From NCBI GenBank assembly GCA_964624075.1, contig CAZUWH010000003.1, positions 62,001-126,000 on the forward strand: 64,000 nucleotides of DNA. Reading direction: 5' to 3'. Positions 9,874-19,822 of this stretch are shown in pieces. The translations under genes and the position numbers were made by a program. The stretch comes from CAZUWH01 sp964624075. Lineage in GTDB: Bacteria; Pseudomonadota; Alphaproteobacteria; Rhodospirillales; Rhodospirillaceae. Under the pieces are notes generated by a model that was not told the origin of the DNA, did not search any database, and saw nothing but the letters and a program-made list of their open reading frames with translations. Position 1 is the first letter of the stretch; each line of letters starts with the position of its first letter.

Positions 9874-10604
9874 ACCCGTATCATCCCAACAGGAAACGTT
9901 TCGGCACCACCGATGTCCCCCCCTCTTCCCGCCCGCGGAGCGGGCTGATCGGCCGTTTGCGGGCCTACTTCTTTGCGGGCGTTCTGGTCACGGCTCCGGC
10001 CGCCATCACTTTTTATGTGGCCTGGGCCGTCATTGATTTCGTGGACCGGCAGGTCACGCCGTGGCTCCCGCCACGCTACAATCCGGAAACCTATCTGCCC
10101 TTTGGCCTGCCGGGGCTCGGTTTGTTGATCCTGGTTCTTGGCCTGACGGCCATCGGTGCCCTCACCGCCGGTTTCCTCGGCAACCTGCTGGTCCGTACCG
10201 GCGAGCGAATTCTTGCCCGCATGCCCGTGATTCGCAGCATCTATAGCGCCGTCAAGCAGATTTTCGAGACCGTGTTGCGACAGCAGTCGACCGCCTTTCG
10301 GGAGGTGGTTCTGCTGGAATACCCCCGGCGTGGGCTTTGGACCATCGGTTTCATCACCGCGCCTGCGGCAGCCGAGACTCGCCGTCTGATCAACGACGAA
10401 ATGGTCAACGTTTTCGTGCCGACCACGCCCAACCCCACGTCGGGTTTCCTGCTGTTCGTCCCCCGTTCTGATCTTGTCAAACTGTCGATGCCGGTGGAGG
10501 AGGGTATCAAGATGGTCGTCTCTGGCGGGATCGTGACCCCTTCTGACCGCTATGCATCATCCCCTCCCGCAGGTGAACAGGATGGTACACGCCCCCCTCC
10601 CTGA
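9870..10604 (+). CDS. DUF502 family inner-membrane protein
   Basis: A 244-residue protein of the DUF502 family, of unknown function and widespread in proteobacteria. Two membrane segments are clear: about 34-53 (AYFFAGVLVTAPAAITFYVA) and about 75-105 (FGLPGLGLLILVLGLTAIGAL, followed by FLGNLLVRTGER). The family motifs R-M-P-V-I-R-S-I-Y-S-A-V-K-Q-I-F-E-T and V-F-V-P-T-T-P-N-P-T-S-G-F are present. The C-terminal half is probably cytosolic. The start overlaps the stop of a small ORF (ATGA). The copper ATPase gene follows after 35 bp, so both may share a transcript; no functional tie is known. Confidence 0.9.
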   Translation: MNPYHPNRKRFGTTDVPPSSRPRSGLIGRLRAYFFAGVLVTAPAAITFYVAWAVIDFVDRQVTPWLPPRYNPETYLPFGLPGLGLLILVLGLTAIGALTAGFLGNLLVRTGERILARMPVIRSIYSAVKQIFETVLRQQSTAFREVVLLEYPRRGLWTIGFITAPAAAETRRLINDEMVNVFVPTTPNPTSGFLLFVPRSDLVKLSMPVEEGIKMVVSGGIVTPSDRYASSPPAGEQDGTRPPP

Positions 10605-10639
10605 GACCCCGACGCCTGTTTCGAACAGCGAGGAAACCC

Positions 10640-12835
10640 ATGACCGCGCGCGCCTCCTCTCCCCTGACCGTCACGGACCTTGCCATCACCGGCATGACCT
10701 GCGCCGCCTGTGCCGCCCGGCTTGAAACGGTGCTGAATCGGGCGCCAGGCGTGCAGAAGGCAACCGTCAACTTGGCAACTGGAATGGCCCGGGTGGAAAC
10801 CACTGCCGCGCCCCTGGATGACCTGACCGTTGCCGTTGCCGAGGCAGGCTTCAAGGCCACCCTTGCGCCGGGCAAGGCCTTGGAAGTCATGGAGACGGCA
10901 AGGGGGTGTGGGTGGGCCCTGACCCTTGCTGCGCTCCTGACCTTGCCCCTGGTCATCCAGATGGGTGCCGAAGGGGTGCATCTCCCTTCGTTCATGCTGC
11001 CGCCGTGGCTCCAGCTCGTCCTGGCTACGCCGGTGCAGTTCTGGGCCGGGGGCCGGTTCTACGCGGGCGCCTGGGCATCCCTGCGCCATGGCGCAGGGAA
11101 CATGGATGTGCTGGTGGCAATGGGGACCACGGCGGCCTACGGTCTCAGTGCCTGGCGAGTCCTGGCTGCAACAGATGCTTCACCCGCCCTGTATTTCGAA
11201 GCGGCGGCTGTCGTCATCGTTCTGGTGCGGCTCGGCAAGCTTCTGGAGGCGAAAGCGCGGCACAGCGCCGCGGCGGCTATTCGTGCCTTGATGCACCTCC
11301 GTCCCGATACCGCCCGTGTCGTGCGTGACGACGGCGTGCACGAGGTGCCGGCAGAGCAGGTAAAGGCCGGCGAAATGGTCGTAGTCCGCCCCGGGGAACG
11401 CTTCCCCGTTGACGGAACGGTGATCGAGGGGGAAAGCGGGGTGGATGAGTCCCTCATCACCGGGGAAAGCCTGCCGGTTCACAAGACCGTCGGCATGCGT
11501 GTCGTGGGCGGTGCCATCAACGGCGAAGGCCTCCTGACGGTGCAGGCGACCACTGTCAACGCCGCGTCCACCCTGGCCCGCATCATCCGACTGATCGAGG
11601 ACGCTCAGACTGGCAAGGCACCGGTCCAGCGTCTGGCCGACCGCCTGGCAGCGGTTTTCGTGCCGGTGGTCGTGTTTCTCGCTGGGCTCACCTTTCTCGT
11701 CTGGTGGCTTGGGTTCGGTCAACCCGAAGCCGGTTTCATCGCCACCATATCGGTGCTGGTCATCGCCTGTCCCTGTGCCCTGGGGCTCGCCACGCCGACG
11801 GCCATCATGGTCGGCACCGGTGTCGCCGCACGTCATGGCATCCTGATCAAGGATGCCGAGGCGCTGGAAATTGCCCATCGCGTGACCACCGTCGTATTCG
11901 ACAAGACCGGAACCCTGACCGAAGGTCGCCCGGTGTTCCGCATGGCAGAAGCGGTTTCTCTTCCCGTGCACGAGGTCTTACGCCTGGCGGCTGCCGTTCA
12001 ACAGGGCAGCGAGCATCCGCTGGCCCGCGCCATTCTGGAAAAGGCCGGAACCGACAACCTTGCCATTCCGCCCGCCACTGCGTTCCAGACCCTGCCCGGA
12101 CGCGGCGCTCGCGCCGTGGTTGAGGGACGGACACTGCTGGCAGGCAGCCGACACCTCATGCACGATTTCAGCCTCGACACCCGGGCGTGGGAGGAAACTG
12201 TCCAGACCCTGGAAGGCACGGGCTGCACCGTCATGTGGCTTGCCGAACAGAACGGGGCAGAGGGCAGTTCCTGCCATCTGCTCGGGTTCCTAGCGGTAGC
12301 CGACTCCCTCAGGCCATCGGCTGCGGAAGCGGTCCGTGCCCTGCAGCGACTCAATGTGGAACCGGTTCTCCTGACCGGCGACAACCTGGCCACGGCCACG
12401 GCCGTGGCAGCCACGGTCGGCATTGCCAGGGTGGTGGCCGGGGCCCTGCCGGCCGATAAGGTCGATACACTCCTTTCCCTGCGCCGGCAGGGCAAGGTGG
12501 TGGCGATGGTTGGCGATGGTCTCAACGATGCCCCGGCGCTCGCCATTGCCGACGTTGGCGTGGCCATGGGAACCGGCACCGATGTGGCCATGGAGACGGC
12601 AGGTCTTACCCTCATGCGGACCGATCCTGCTCTTCTGCCCGTGGCCCTTGCCCTATCTCGCGTAACCTACCGCAAGATCATACAGAACCTGTTCTGGGCC
12701 ATGGTCTACAACATGGTGGCCCTGCCGCTTGCGGCGCTGGGACTTCTGAACCCGGCCATCGCCGGGGCAGCCATGGCCCTTTCCTCGGTCAGTGTCGTGG
12801 CTAATGCGCTGCTGCTGAAGCGGTGGCAGGCCTGA
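10640..12835 (+). CDS. copA: Copper-translocating P-type ATPase
   Basis: A 731-residue P1B-type ATPase. One N-terminal heavy-metal domain carries G-M-T-C21-A-A-C24. The membrane CPC motif (C377-P-C379 in VIACPCALGLATP) is the copper signature of the CopA class. Phosphorylation takes place at D421 in D-K-T-G-T. The SEHPLAR motif (nucleotide binding) and the hinge G-D626-G-L-N-D630-A-P-A-L are intact, as is MGTGTDVA. The protein exports Cu+ from the cytosol at the cost of ATP. Eight membrane helices fit the family plan. ATG 10640 follows cagcgaggaaaccc (ribosome binding site GAGGAAA). No CueR or CsoR regulator gene adjoins it. Confidence 0.95.
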   Translation: MTARASSPLTVTDLAITGMTCAACAARLETVLNRAPGVQKATVNLATGMARVETTAAPLDDLTVAVAEAGFKATLAPGKALEVMETARGCGWALTLAALLTLPLVIQMGAEGVHLPSFMLPPWLQLVLATPVQFWAGGRFYAGAWASLRHGAGNMDVLVAMGTTAAYGLSAWRVLAATDASPALYFEAAAVVIVLVRLGKLLEAKARHSAAAAIRALMHLRPDTARVVRDDGVHEVPAEQVKAGEMVVVRPGERFPVDGTVIEGESGVDESLITGESLPVHKTVGMRVVGGAINGEGLLTVQATTVNAASTLARIIRLIEDAQTGKAPVQRLADRLAAVFVPVVVFLAGLTFLVWWLGFGQPEAGFIATISVLVIACPCALGLATPTAIMVGTGVAARHGILIKDAEALEIAHRVTTVVFDKTGTLTEGRPVFRMAEAVSLPVHEVLRLAAAVQQGSEHPLARAILEKAGTDNLAIPPATAFQTLPGRGARAVVEGRTLLAGSRHLMHDFSLDTRAWEETVQTLEGTGCTVMWLAEQNGAEGSSCHLLGFLAVADSLRPSAAEAVRALQRLNVEPVLLTGDNLATATAVAATVGIARVVAGALPADKVDTLLSLRRQGKVVAMVGDGLNDAPALAIADVGVAMGTGTDVAMETAGLTLMRTDPALLPVALALSRVTYRKIIQNLFWAMVYNMVALPLAALGLLNPAIAGAAMALSSVSVVANALLLKRWQA

Positions 12836-12983
12836 AAACCAGAGGGGGGGGCCTCTGCTCTTGCCTTTCCCGCACGTGTCGTTTCTCATGCGGCGTGTAC
12901 GGGAAACGGAACCTGAGGGAGGGAGGAGCCGCCGCAGGCCCCCCCGCCCCCTCTTTTGAGTCCCTGCAGCCCTCTTGCTCACG

Positions 12984-14627
12984 TCACGTAATGACACTTG
13001 GTCCATGACGACCGGTGCGTTTCTTGACATCGCTCAAGCCATCGGCCAGACGGATCAACTCGGCCAGGGTTGTCTGGGTGTCCTGGTCATGACGGGCCGG
13101 GTCCGGTTCGTATTTCTCGATATAAATCCGCAGCGTTGCGCCCTCGGTCCCGGTGCCGGACAGTCGGAATACGATTCGCGAACCGTCGGTGAAGATCACC
13201 CGCACACCCTGCCCGGTCGAGATGCTGCCATCAACTGGATCGGTGTAATTAAAATCATCGCCCTGTGCGACGGTGAAGGTTCCCATCATGCGACCAACCA
13301 GATGGGGAACAGCAGCGTGAAGGTGGCCCATCAGGGCGTCAGCGGCACCGCTGTCGATGCCCTCATAATCGTGGCGTGAATAATAATTGCGTCCATATTC
13401 CCGCCAGTGGGCCCGCACGATCCCGGCAACCGATTCGCGCCGCATGGCCAAGACATTGAGCCACATCAGCACTGCCCACACGCCATCCTTTTCACGAACG
13501 TGGTCGGAGCCTGTGCCGAAACTTTCCTCGCCGCACAGAGTGACTTGGCCGGCGTCGAGAAGGTTGCCGAAAAATTTCCAGCCGGTTGGCGTCTCATAGA
13601 AGTTGATTCCCTTGTGCCGCGCCACACGATCGACGGCCCCGCTTGTCGGCATGGAGCGGGCTACGCCGGCCAGTCCTCTGGTATATCCCGGGGCCAGATG
13701 GGCATTAGCAGCCAGAACCGCCAGACTGTCTGAAGGCGTTACGAAAAACCTGCGGCCGAGGATCATGTTGCGGTCACCGTCTCCGTCGGAGGCAGCGCCG
13801 AAATCGGGGGCTTCAGGTCCGTGGAGTTCTTTGACCAGGTCGCGGGCATGCACCAGGTTGGGGTCAGGATGATGGCCGCCAAAGTCTTCCAACGGCGTGG
13901 CATTCATCACTGTCCCGACCGGGGCCCCGAGCCTGTCCTCCAGAATCACCTTGGCATAAGGGCCCGTCACCGCGTGCATGGCGTCAAAGCGCATGCGAAA
14001 ACCGGACTGGAACAGGGCACGAATGCGGTCGAAATCAAACAAGGCTTGCATCAGCGTGGCATAATCGGCGACCGGGTCGATGACCTCAACCGTCATGCTG
14101 CCAAGGGTCCGCACCCCGACGGAATCGATATCCACATTCGGCGCGACCAGAATTCGGTAGGAATCGATCGTCCCACTACGCGCGTAAATAGCATCCGTCA
14201 CTTTTTCCGGTGCCGGACCTCCATTGCTGATATTATACTTGATACCGAAATCCTCCTGTGGCCCGCCGGGGTTGTGGCTGGCGGACAAAACCAAGCCACC
14301 GAAGGCGTGGTGCTTGCGGATTACGTTGCTTGCTGCCGGGGTGGAAAGGATCCCACCCTGTCCGACCAGACAACGGCCGAACCCGTTGGCCGCGGCCATT
14401 TTCAGAATCACCTGCACTGCATGACGGTTGAAGAAGCGCCCATCACCGCCAACGACAAGCGTCTGTCCGGTGAAGTTCTCAAGCGAATCGAATACGGCCT
14501 GAATAAAATTTTCAAGATAATGGGGCTGTTGGAACACCGAGACTTTCTTGCGCAGCCCCGACGTTCCCGGCTTCTGACCGGAGAAGGGCCTAGTCGCAAT
14601 GGTTTCCATGGTTGTGTAGACGGTCAT
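12984..14627 (-). CDS. pgm: Phosphoglucomutase (alpha-D-glucose phosphate-specific)
   Basis: A 547-residue alpha-D-phosphohexomutase. The catalytic serine loop is S-A-S117-H-N-P-G-G, the metal loop is D-G-D-G-D-R-N (near residue 290), the sugar-binding loop is C-G-E-E-S-F-G-T-G-S-D-H, and the phosphate-binding loop near the C terminus is R-L-S-G-T-G-T-E-G. The enzyme interconverts glucose-1-phosphate and glucose-6-phosphate, feeding glycogen and envelope sugar synthesis. ATG 14627 is preferred over an upstream in-frame ATG at 14645 because it has GGAAAGGAAAAGC directly upstream. The gene stands alone and is transcribed against copA, which ends 148 bp away. Confidence 0.96.
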   Translation of the reverse strand: MTVYTTMETIATRPFSGQKPGTSGLRKKVSVFQQPHYLENFIQAVFDSLENFTGQTLVVGGDGRFFNRHAVQVILKMAAANGFGRCLVGQGGILSTPAASNVIRKHHAFGGLVLSASHNPGGPQEDFGIKYNISNGGPAPEKVTDAIYARSGTIDSYRILVAPNVDIDSVGVRTLGSMTVEVIDPVADYATLMQALFDFDRIRALFQSGFRMRFDAMHAVTGPYAKVILEDRLGAPVGTVMNATPLEDFGGHHPDPNLVHARDLVKELHGPEAPDFGAASDGDGDRNMILGRRFFVTPSDSLAVLAANAHLAPGYTRGLAGVARSMPTSGAVDRVARHKGINFYETPTGWKFFGNLLDAGQVTLCGEESFGTGSDHVREKDGVWAVLMWLNVLAMRRESVAGIVRAHWREYGRNYYSRHDYEGIDSGAADALMGHLHAAVPHLVGRMMGTFTVAQGDDFNYTDPVDGSISTGQGVRVIFTDGSRIVFRLSGTGTEGATLRIYIEKYEPDPARHDQDTQTTLAELIRLADGLSDVKKRTGRHGPSVIT

Positions 14628-15698
14628 GCTTTTCCTTTCCCTCATGGCGGCTGGGAAACTGCTTGGATGCGTACGTTACCAGAAAACGCCCAGCGTAACC
14701 ATCCACGCTGCATCTCTTGCGACACATACCCCTTCATGCATTAAGAATGGCATGGTTCTTGTCATTGGCCTCGTTAAAGGCGTCATCATGGACCCGCAAC
14801 CGTCTCGACCACTCGCCATCCTATTATTCAGGCTGAGGGGCAGGTCATTGCTGGCCGTTGCCATGACAGTTGCCATAATCGGCTGCAACGGAAGTCGCGC
14901 CTTCGTCCGTCATGCCGAACTACCTCGCCACGGTCATGACAGAGCGCAGATCGTTCTCATCCTGTCCGATGTGCCTCTGTTTTAGTTGAGTATATGCAAT
15001 ATATTCACTATTAATAGTATATTTACGGAAGTCGCCCTTGGCCACTTGCACCATCACCTGGCTGCAATACTGAACAGTCGACTGGTTGTCCTTGACGATA
15101 TCCCACCTGCCAGCGATACGTCTCAAGCTGCGGTGCTTGCCCAGATCGTCTCCGTCGGTCGGATAATTGGCACCGTCATCGCACGCCACCATCTTGAACC
15201 AGCCCAGCGGCTGCCGGGCAAGAGGGGCGTTTTGACTGGTCCATGAGAACAGCGGTGGCACCTTTACGTATCCATACAGGCGCAGATTACGCCCTATTCC
15301 TGTCAGTCCGCGACAGCTATGCCGATGCAAGCCGCATCGCCCTTCAGGTGACCATTGGCATCCTGTTCGGTCCGTGGATCAGTGGCTGAAGCAGGAAGCG
15401 CAGGCCTGGTTGATCGATCTACACGCAGTAGATGTTCTCTTGTATAATTATACACTCTAAAGTTTTACTGTCCCGTGGACATCCTTCGGGGCCAGGGAAA
15501 CGCTAATTCGGCTTCTTGCCGAGATGCCGCAATAAATCGCCGCCGGTTCATGGGGAGTTTGGGGGCGTGCGGAGAGTGGCGCACTGGCGGGTTGCGCATT
15601 GCCCGGACAGCCGCCTTCCGGTTCCGGAAGGCGGACGATTCCCCGGTCGCCGACCTGCCCCTGCCCCCCCCGGGGGGGCGATGATGATGAAAGGGGAC
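14628..15698. other. Long spacer, probably a decayed region
   Basis: About 1.1 kb without a confident gene. A frame at 14788-14985 (ATG after ggcgtcatc) encodes a lipoprotein-like start (LLAVAMTVAIIGCNGS) and then stops; it could be the head of a lost gene. A minus-strand frame (14920-15330) contains phrases such as LGWFKMVACDDGANYPTDGD but I cannot assign it. The stretch 14986-15035 is AT-rich, and a perfect palindrome TGTATAATTATACA lies at 15441-15454. Confidence 0.5.
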
Positions 15699-16805
15699 TG
15701 TGGCGCACAGCTGAAGCCAGAGAGGCCCGATTCAAGGAGGCAGCCTTTTTTTTGCACGATCCCGTGCTTGAGGCCTGCCTGCGCGATCTTCTATGCCGGC
15801 TGGGGGCTGTGCACATTGCCCGGCCATCCGTTTCTATGTGATGCGCAACGCTCTTTTCAATGCCGGCATGCTGCCCAACGGCATGATGCTCATTCATACC
15901 GGTCTCCTGTGCTGCAATGCACGAGCGAATCCCAAGTGGCTGCCATCCTGGGGCACGGGATTGCCTATTATCTCGCCGTCACTCCCTCATGGAAGCTCCG
16001 CTGGAGGCGCCGAGCTGGCAACGTGGCGGCTTTTCTCGGGCTTAGTCTGGCGTTTTATACCGGTCTCGACACGAGCGAGCTTCTGACCACCCTAGTCAAG
16101 GGCACATCATCGGCCTACAGCCGCGACATGGAACGGGAAGCCGACGTGGTCGGGCCTGTTTTGTCTGATGGCTAATGCCCCGACTATAACCCGTTTGCGG
16201 GCGGCCCGCACATGGGAGGTGATGGCCGAACAAAAGGAACTGGCCGGGCAGAGGATCCACGCTGGCTTTCGTTTTTCGACAGTCACCCGCCCCCGCAGGA
16301 CTGGAGCGAATACCTTCACCAGCTTGCTGCCGGTCGACGCGGCCTTCCTACCGTGCCTCTACCTGATCATCATCTCGACGTCCTGCGTCCTTTTCGCGCT
16401 ATGTTGTCTAGAAAACAACCTTAGACTGTTACATTTCAAACGGACCGAGCATCTGCTCAGCCATCTATTGCAAATCTCGAAACATAAAGGGGATCTCCTG
16501 TTCTACCAGGGAGAACTGTACCGCCTGCGCAACGACCCCGGTGACAAGGTACGCGCCATGCGCAGCCTGATGGGTGCTAGCCTGGAAGGGGATACCCCCC
16601 CCCCCCGGAAGTGTTCCGGTTACTTGGTTTCCTGTACTGGCAAAAGGGGGACAAGAAGGAGGCGCATAATCATTTCCGCCGCTATGTTTTCTTGTGTCCC
16701 GATGCGCCGGATCGTGTCATGCTGGAAAGTAGAATCGCTAGGATCGATCGGGACAAGGCCGACCGGAATGCGGAAGAAGGGGCAGAGGAGGATGCGGAGG
16801 AATGA
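15699..16805 (+). pseudogene. M48-family metallopeptidase with TPR tail, frameshifted
   Basis: Successive frames spell one protein of the periplasmic M48 peptidase plus TPR type (BepA/LoiP-like). The order is AREARFKEAAFFLHDPVLEA, then MRNALFNAGMLPNGMMLIHT, then SESQVAAILGHGIAYY (the HExxH zinc motif degraded to H-G-I-A-Y), then AYSRDMEREADVVG, ARTWEVMAEQKELAGQRIHA, and a TPR stretch (GDLLFYQGELYRLRNDPGDK) ending EEGAEEDAEE at TGA 16803-16805. The loss of the catalytic Glu and of the second zinc His shows this is not only a sequencing problem. One frameshift coincides with a C12 tract (16595-16606), where removing one C restores the frame. Confidence 0.85.
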
Positions 16806-17436
16806 CAGGGCCGTCCCCGCCCTCTGGCTGGGCCGTTGTTCCTTTTGTCGCTCTCCCTGCTCTAGGGGGGTGTACGACTCATAAATTGATCCTTCCCGGG
16901 ACCTATCGGATCCGTGACACCTATGAAGTACAGGCCCCGACCGTCTGGAATCGTGTCCCCGGCCCCGAGGGGGTGTGGGCCGTTGATGGCCCGCCTCTCC
17001 AGTCCCTCACGTTCTTTCTCCGCCCCTCGGGAACGGCCGTTCCCTTATTGGTCCCAGAAGTCGGCGCCAGGACATTGCTCCGCCCCGATTCCGCAGCACC
17101 ATGACCGAAATGGAAATCATGGATTTTCTGGAAGCGAGCTGGCGGCTTCTGTTTGCGCAGGCGGGATCGACCGTTTCCTTGCAAACCCGGGCTACGAATC
17201 TTCGACCGGAGATCATCGGCAATCAAGCCGGTTTCAGTTTCGAGATGGCGTGGAACAGCGATGCGACTCCTGGTTTCAGGAGTCTAGTTTTTTGTGTGGT
17301 CAAGAACGGGCGGCTTCATGTGGCTCTTTACCAGGGGACGGGAATAGGTTTCTATGATCGGCACTTGGCTGATGCCCGGGCGGTGATGGAATCCCTGCAC
17401 ACCCTTGCAGGGCCCCCCCCCCCGACGACAGGGTGA
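16802..17436 (+). pseudogene. Conserved lipoprotein gene with one frameshift
   Basis: The first frame (16802-17104) starts with a lipoprotein signal ending in the lipobox L-G-G-C and continues with TYRIRDTYEVQAPTVWNRVP and VWAVDGPPLQSLTFF. The second frame (17101-17436) gives MTEMEIMDFLEASWRLLF and an FRSLVFCVVKNGRLHVALYQ core. Reading the second frame upstream gives P-R-F-R-S-T just before MTEMEIMDF, so both halves belong to one protein with a frame change at about 17050-17085. The apparent ATGA overlap could also allow coupled translation of two pieces. The function is unknown. It overlaps the M48 remnant (ATGA), so both formed one unit. Confidence 0.7.
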
Positions 17437-17535
17437 CGGGCAGAACGATGCCGATGATGTTTTAACTGGGAGTCATTCTGAAACGCCTCTAGAGCCTGTA
17501 AGCAAGGTGAGGGGGAGAGGGAGTCTTCCCTTCAG

Positions 17536-17668
17536 ATGGAGAAGGCAGCGATTTCACACCTCGCCAGGGCAGGTTTATGTGCATGCGGTAGCCTGGAGAT
17601 GGAGGGTGGTACCGTGATGCCTCTTCTGCAAATCAGTGTCATTCCCATGATGAGAATCGCTGGTGACC
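17536..17668. repeat. Dispersed repeat R2, copy a
   Basis: About 130 bp nearly identical to 22342-22468 in the same orientation. Shared words are cacacctcgc, gtgcatgcggYagcctggag, ttctgYaaatcagtgtcatt and atgagaatcgct. It lies in the spacer before thrS and has no coding content. Confidence 0.8.
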
Positions 17669-17771
17669 CGATCGTGATCTTGACAGCGCAGATTGGAACC
17701 GTACATTTTCTCTCCTTCCCTTTCTGCGGCGGATGCAGAGGGTTTCTGAACCAGAGTGCACGAATTTTCCC

Positions 17772-19682
17772 ATGGTTTCCATTTCGTTGCCAGATGGCAC
17801 CCTTCGCTTTTACGACAGTCCCGTGACGGGAGGCGACATCGCCAGGGATGTGGGGCTAGATAAGACGGCTGTGGCCGTTCGTGTCGATGGCGTGTTGAAG
17901 GACCTGGCCACCGCGATCGACCGCGATGCGGCCGTGGCTATCATCACCACCAGGGATACGGAAGCGTTGGTTCTGCTGCGTCACGATGCCGCCCATGTGA
18001 TGGCAGAAGCGGTCCAGGAGCTGTATCCTGAGACCCAGGTCACCTTTGGGCCGGCAACGGAGACGGGCTTCTACTATGACTTCGCGCGTGCCACCCCCTT
18101 CACGCCCGATGACCTAGAGCGAATCGAAAACCGCATGCGGGAAATCGTCGACCGCGACGAGACGATTCGCCGGGAGATATGGAGCCGGGAGGAGGCCATC
18201 GCGTATTTCACGGCCAGGGGTGAGAAATACAAGGCTGAGTGGGTGGCGCAGTTGCTGGAAGAGGAAGAAATATCCATCTACCGGCAAGGGATGTGGCTTG
18301 ATTTGTGTCGAGGGCCGCACCTGCCCTCGACCGGTAGGCTGGGCAAGGCTTTCAAGCTCATGAAGCTGGCCGGTGCCTATTGGCGGGGCGATGCGCGCAA
18401 CGAGATGCTGCGACGCATCTACGGTACCTGCTGGCCTGACGAGCGGCAGCTCAAGGCCTATCTGAACTGGATCGCAGAGGCCGAGCGCCGCGACCATCGC
18501 CGTCTTGGCCGCGAGATGGAATTGTTCCACCTGCAGGAAGAAGCCGTCGGCAGCGTGTTCTGGCACCCCAAAGGCTGGACATTATATCGTATCATTGAAA
18601 CGTATGTGCGCCGGCGGTTGGCCGCCAACGGCTATGTCGAGGTAAAAACGCCGCAACTGGTAGACCGGTCGCTGTGGGAGGCCTCCGGTCATTGGGAAAA
18701 GTTTCGCGAGAACATGTTCACGGTTGTTGCCGGGGAAGCGGAAGTCCTCGCCATCAAGCCGATGAACTGTCCCTGCCACGTGCAGATCTTCCGCCAGGGA
18801 ATCAAGAGCTATCGTGATCTGCCGTTGCGCATGGCCGAGTTCGGCGCCTGCCATCGCTATGAGCCATCGGGCGCCTTGCATGGGCTCATGCGGGTGCGGG
18901 CTTTCACGCAGGATGATGCCCATATTTTTTGTACCGAGGCGCAAATCCTGTCGGAGACCAAGGCTTTCTGTGACCTCCTGCTTTTGATGTATCGCGGTTT
19001 CGGCTTCACCGATATACGGGTCAAATTCTCAGACCGTCCGGTCAGACGGGCCGGTTTGGATGAAACCTGGGACAGGGCGGAAAAAGCCCTGCTGGAGGCG
19101 AGCCGGGCTGCCAGTCTGGAAACCAGCTACAATCCAGGGGAAGGAGCCTTCTACGGGCCGAAGCTGGAGTTCGTGCTGAAGGATGCCCTTGGCCGTGACT
19201 GGCAGTGTGGAACGCTGCAGGTGGATTTCGTGCTGCCGGAGCGACTCAATGCGACCTATGTCGGCGTGGATGGCCTCAAGCACCGGCCAGTCATGCTTCA
19301 CCGGGCCATCCTGGGGTCGTTTGAACGTTTCATCGGGATCCTCCTGGAACATTATGCTGGCCGGTTGCCTCTGTGGCTGGCTCCTGTGCAGGGGGTGGTC
19401 GCCACCATTGTCAGCGAGGCCGATTTCTATGCCGAGGAAGTCACCCGGATCTTGCAGGAAATCGGTCTGCGGGTTGTAATCGACACGCGCAACGAAAAGA
19501 TTGCTTTCAAGGTCCGTGAACATAGCCTGGCAAAGATACCTCTCCTGTTGGTAGTCGGCAAACGGGAGGCCGAGACACGGACCGTTGCCGTGCGGCGCCT
19601 GGGCTTGAAGGAGCAAGAAGTTCTTGCACTCGATGCGGCGGTGGATACACTTAAACGGGAAACAGCAGAACCGGATGGATAA
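17772..19682 (+). CDS. thrS: Threonyl-tRNA synthetase
   Basis: A 636-residue class II synthetase that charges tRNA-Thr. An N-terminal TGS domain (SISLPDGTLRFYDSPVTGGD) is followed by the editing domain (TGFYYDFARATPFTPDDLERI, GPHLPSTG), the catalytic domain with the zinc-binding Cys in M-N-C333-P-C-H-V-Q-I-F, RYEPSGALHGLMRVRAFTQD, and a C-terminal anticodon-binding domain (LWLAPVQGVVATIVSE). ATG 17772 is chosen because MVSISLPDGT is the usual family start; the upstream ATG 17733 only adds 13 residues without similarity. It is followed by infC, the classic thrS-infC order, but rpmI and rplT are absent downstream. Confidence 0.96.
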   Translation: MVSISLPDGTLRFYDSPVTGGDIARDVGLDKTAVAVRVDGVLKDLATAIDRDAAVAIITTRDTEALVLLRHDAAHVMAEAVQELYPETQVTFGPATETGFYYDFARATPFTPDDLERIENRMREIVDRDETIRREIWSREEAIAYFTARGEKYKAEWVAQLLEEEEISIYRQGMWLDLCRGPHLPSTGRLGKAFKLMKLAGAYWRGDARNEMLRRIYGTCWPDERQLKAYLNWIAEAERRDHRRLGREMELFHLQEEAVGSVFWHPKGWTLYRIIETYVRRRLAANGYVEVKTPQLVDRSLWEASGHWEKFRENMFTVVAGEAEVLAIKPMNCPCHVQIFRQGIKSYRDLPLRMAEFGACHRYEPSGALHGLMRVRAFTQDDAHIFCTEAQILSETKAFCDLLLLMYRGFGFTDIRVKFSDRPVRRAGLDETWDRAEKALLEASRAASLETSYNPGEGAFYGPKLEFVLKDALGRDWQCGTLQVDFVLPERLNATYVGVDGLKHRPVMLHRAILGSFERFIGILLEHYAGRLPLWLAPVQGVVATIVSEADFYAEEVTRILQEIGLRVVIDTRNEKIAFKVREHSLAKIPLLLVVGKREAETRTVAVRRLGLKEQEVLALDAAVDTLKRETAEPDG

Positions 19683-19806
19683 GGCTGGATCCTGCCGTTG
19701 AAGGAGATAGTTGACACCTGCACGCAAGAGCGGGGGGGGGGGAGGGGGGAGCCGAACGGTACAGGGCAGCATGTGCATGAAGAACATGTGTGGTTGTAAC
19801 AGATAC

Positions 19807-19822
19807 AGGAGATGGGGAAATC
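19807..19822 (+). promoter_or_regulatory. infC ribosome binding site and unusual AUC start codon
   Basis: AGGAG at 19807-19811 is followed after 8 bases by ATC (19820-19822), which opens the frame I-A-R-S-S-M-T-T. The alternative ATG 19835 and GTG 19790 have no ribosome binding site at a suitable distance. Non-AUG (AUU, AUC, AUA) initiation codons are well known for infC, where IF3 discriminates against them and so represses its own synthesis. This reading therefore predicts autoregulation. Confidence 0.7.

Noticed and set aside
11180..11971. 263-codon minus-strand frame inside copA
   Set aside because: Shadow of the copper ATPase gene.
13821..14744. 307-codon plus-strand frame opposite pgm
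   Set aside because: Antisense shadow of the phosphoglucomutase gene, which has full family signatures.
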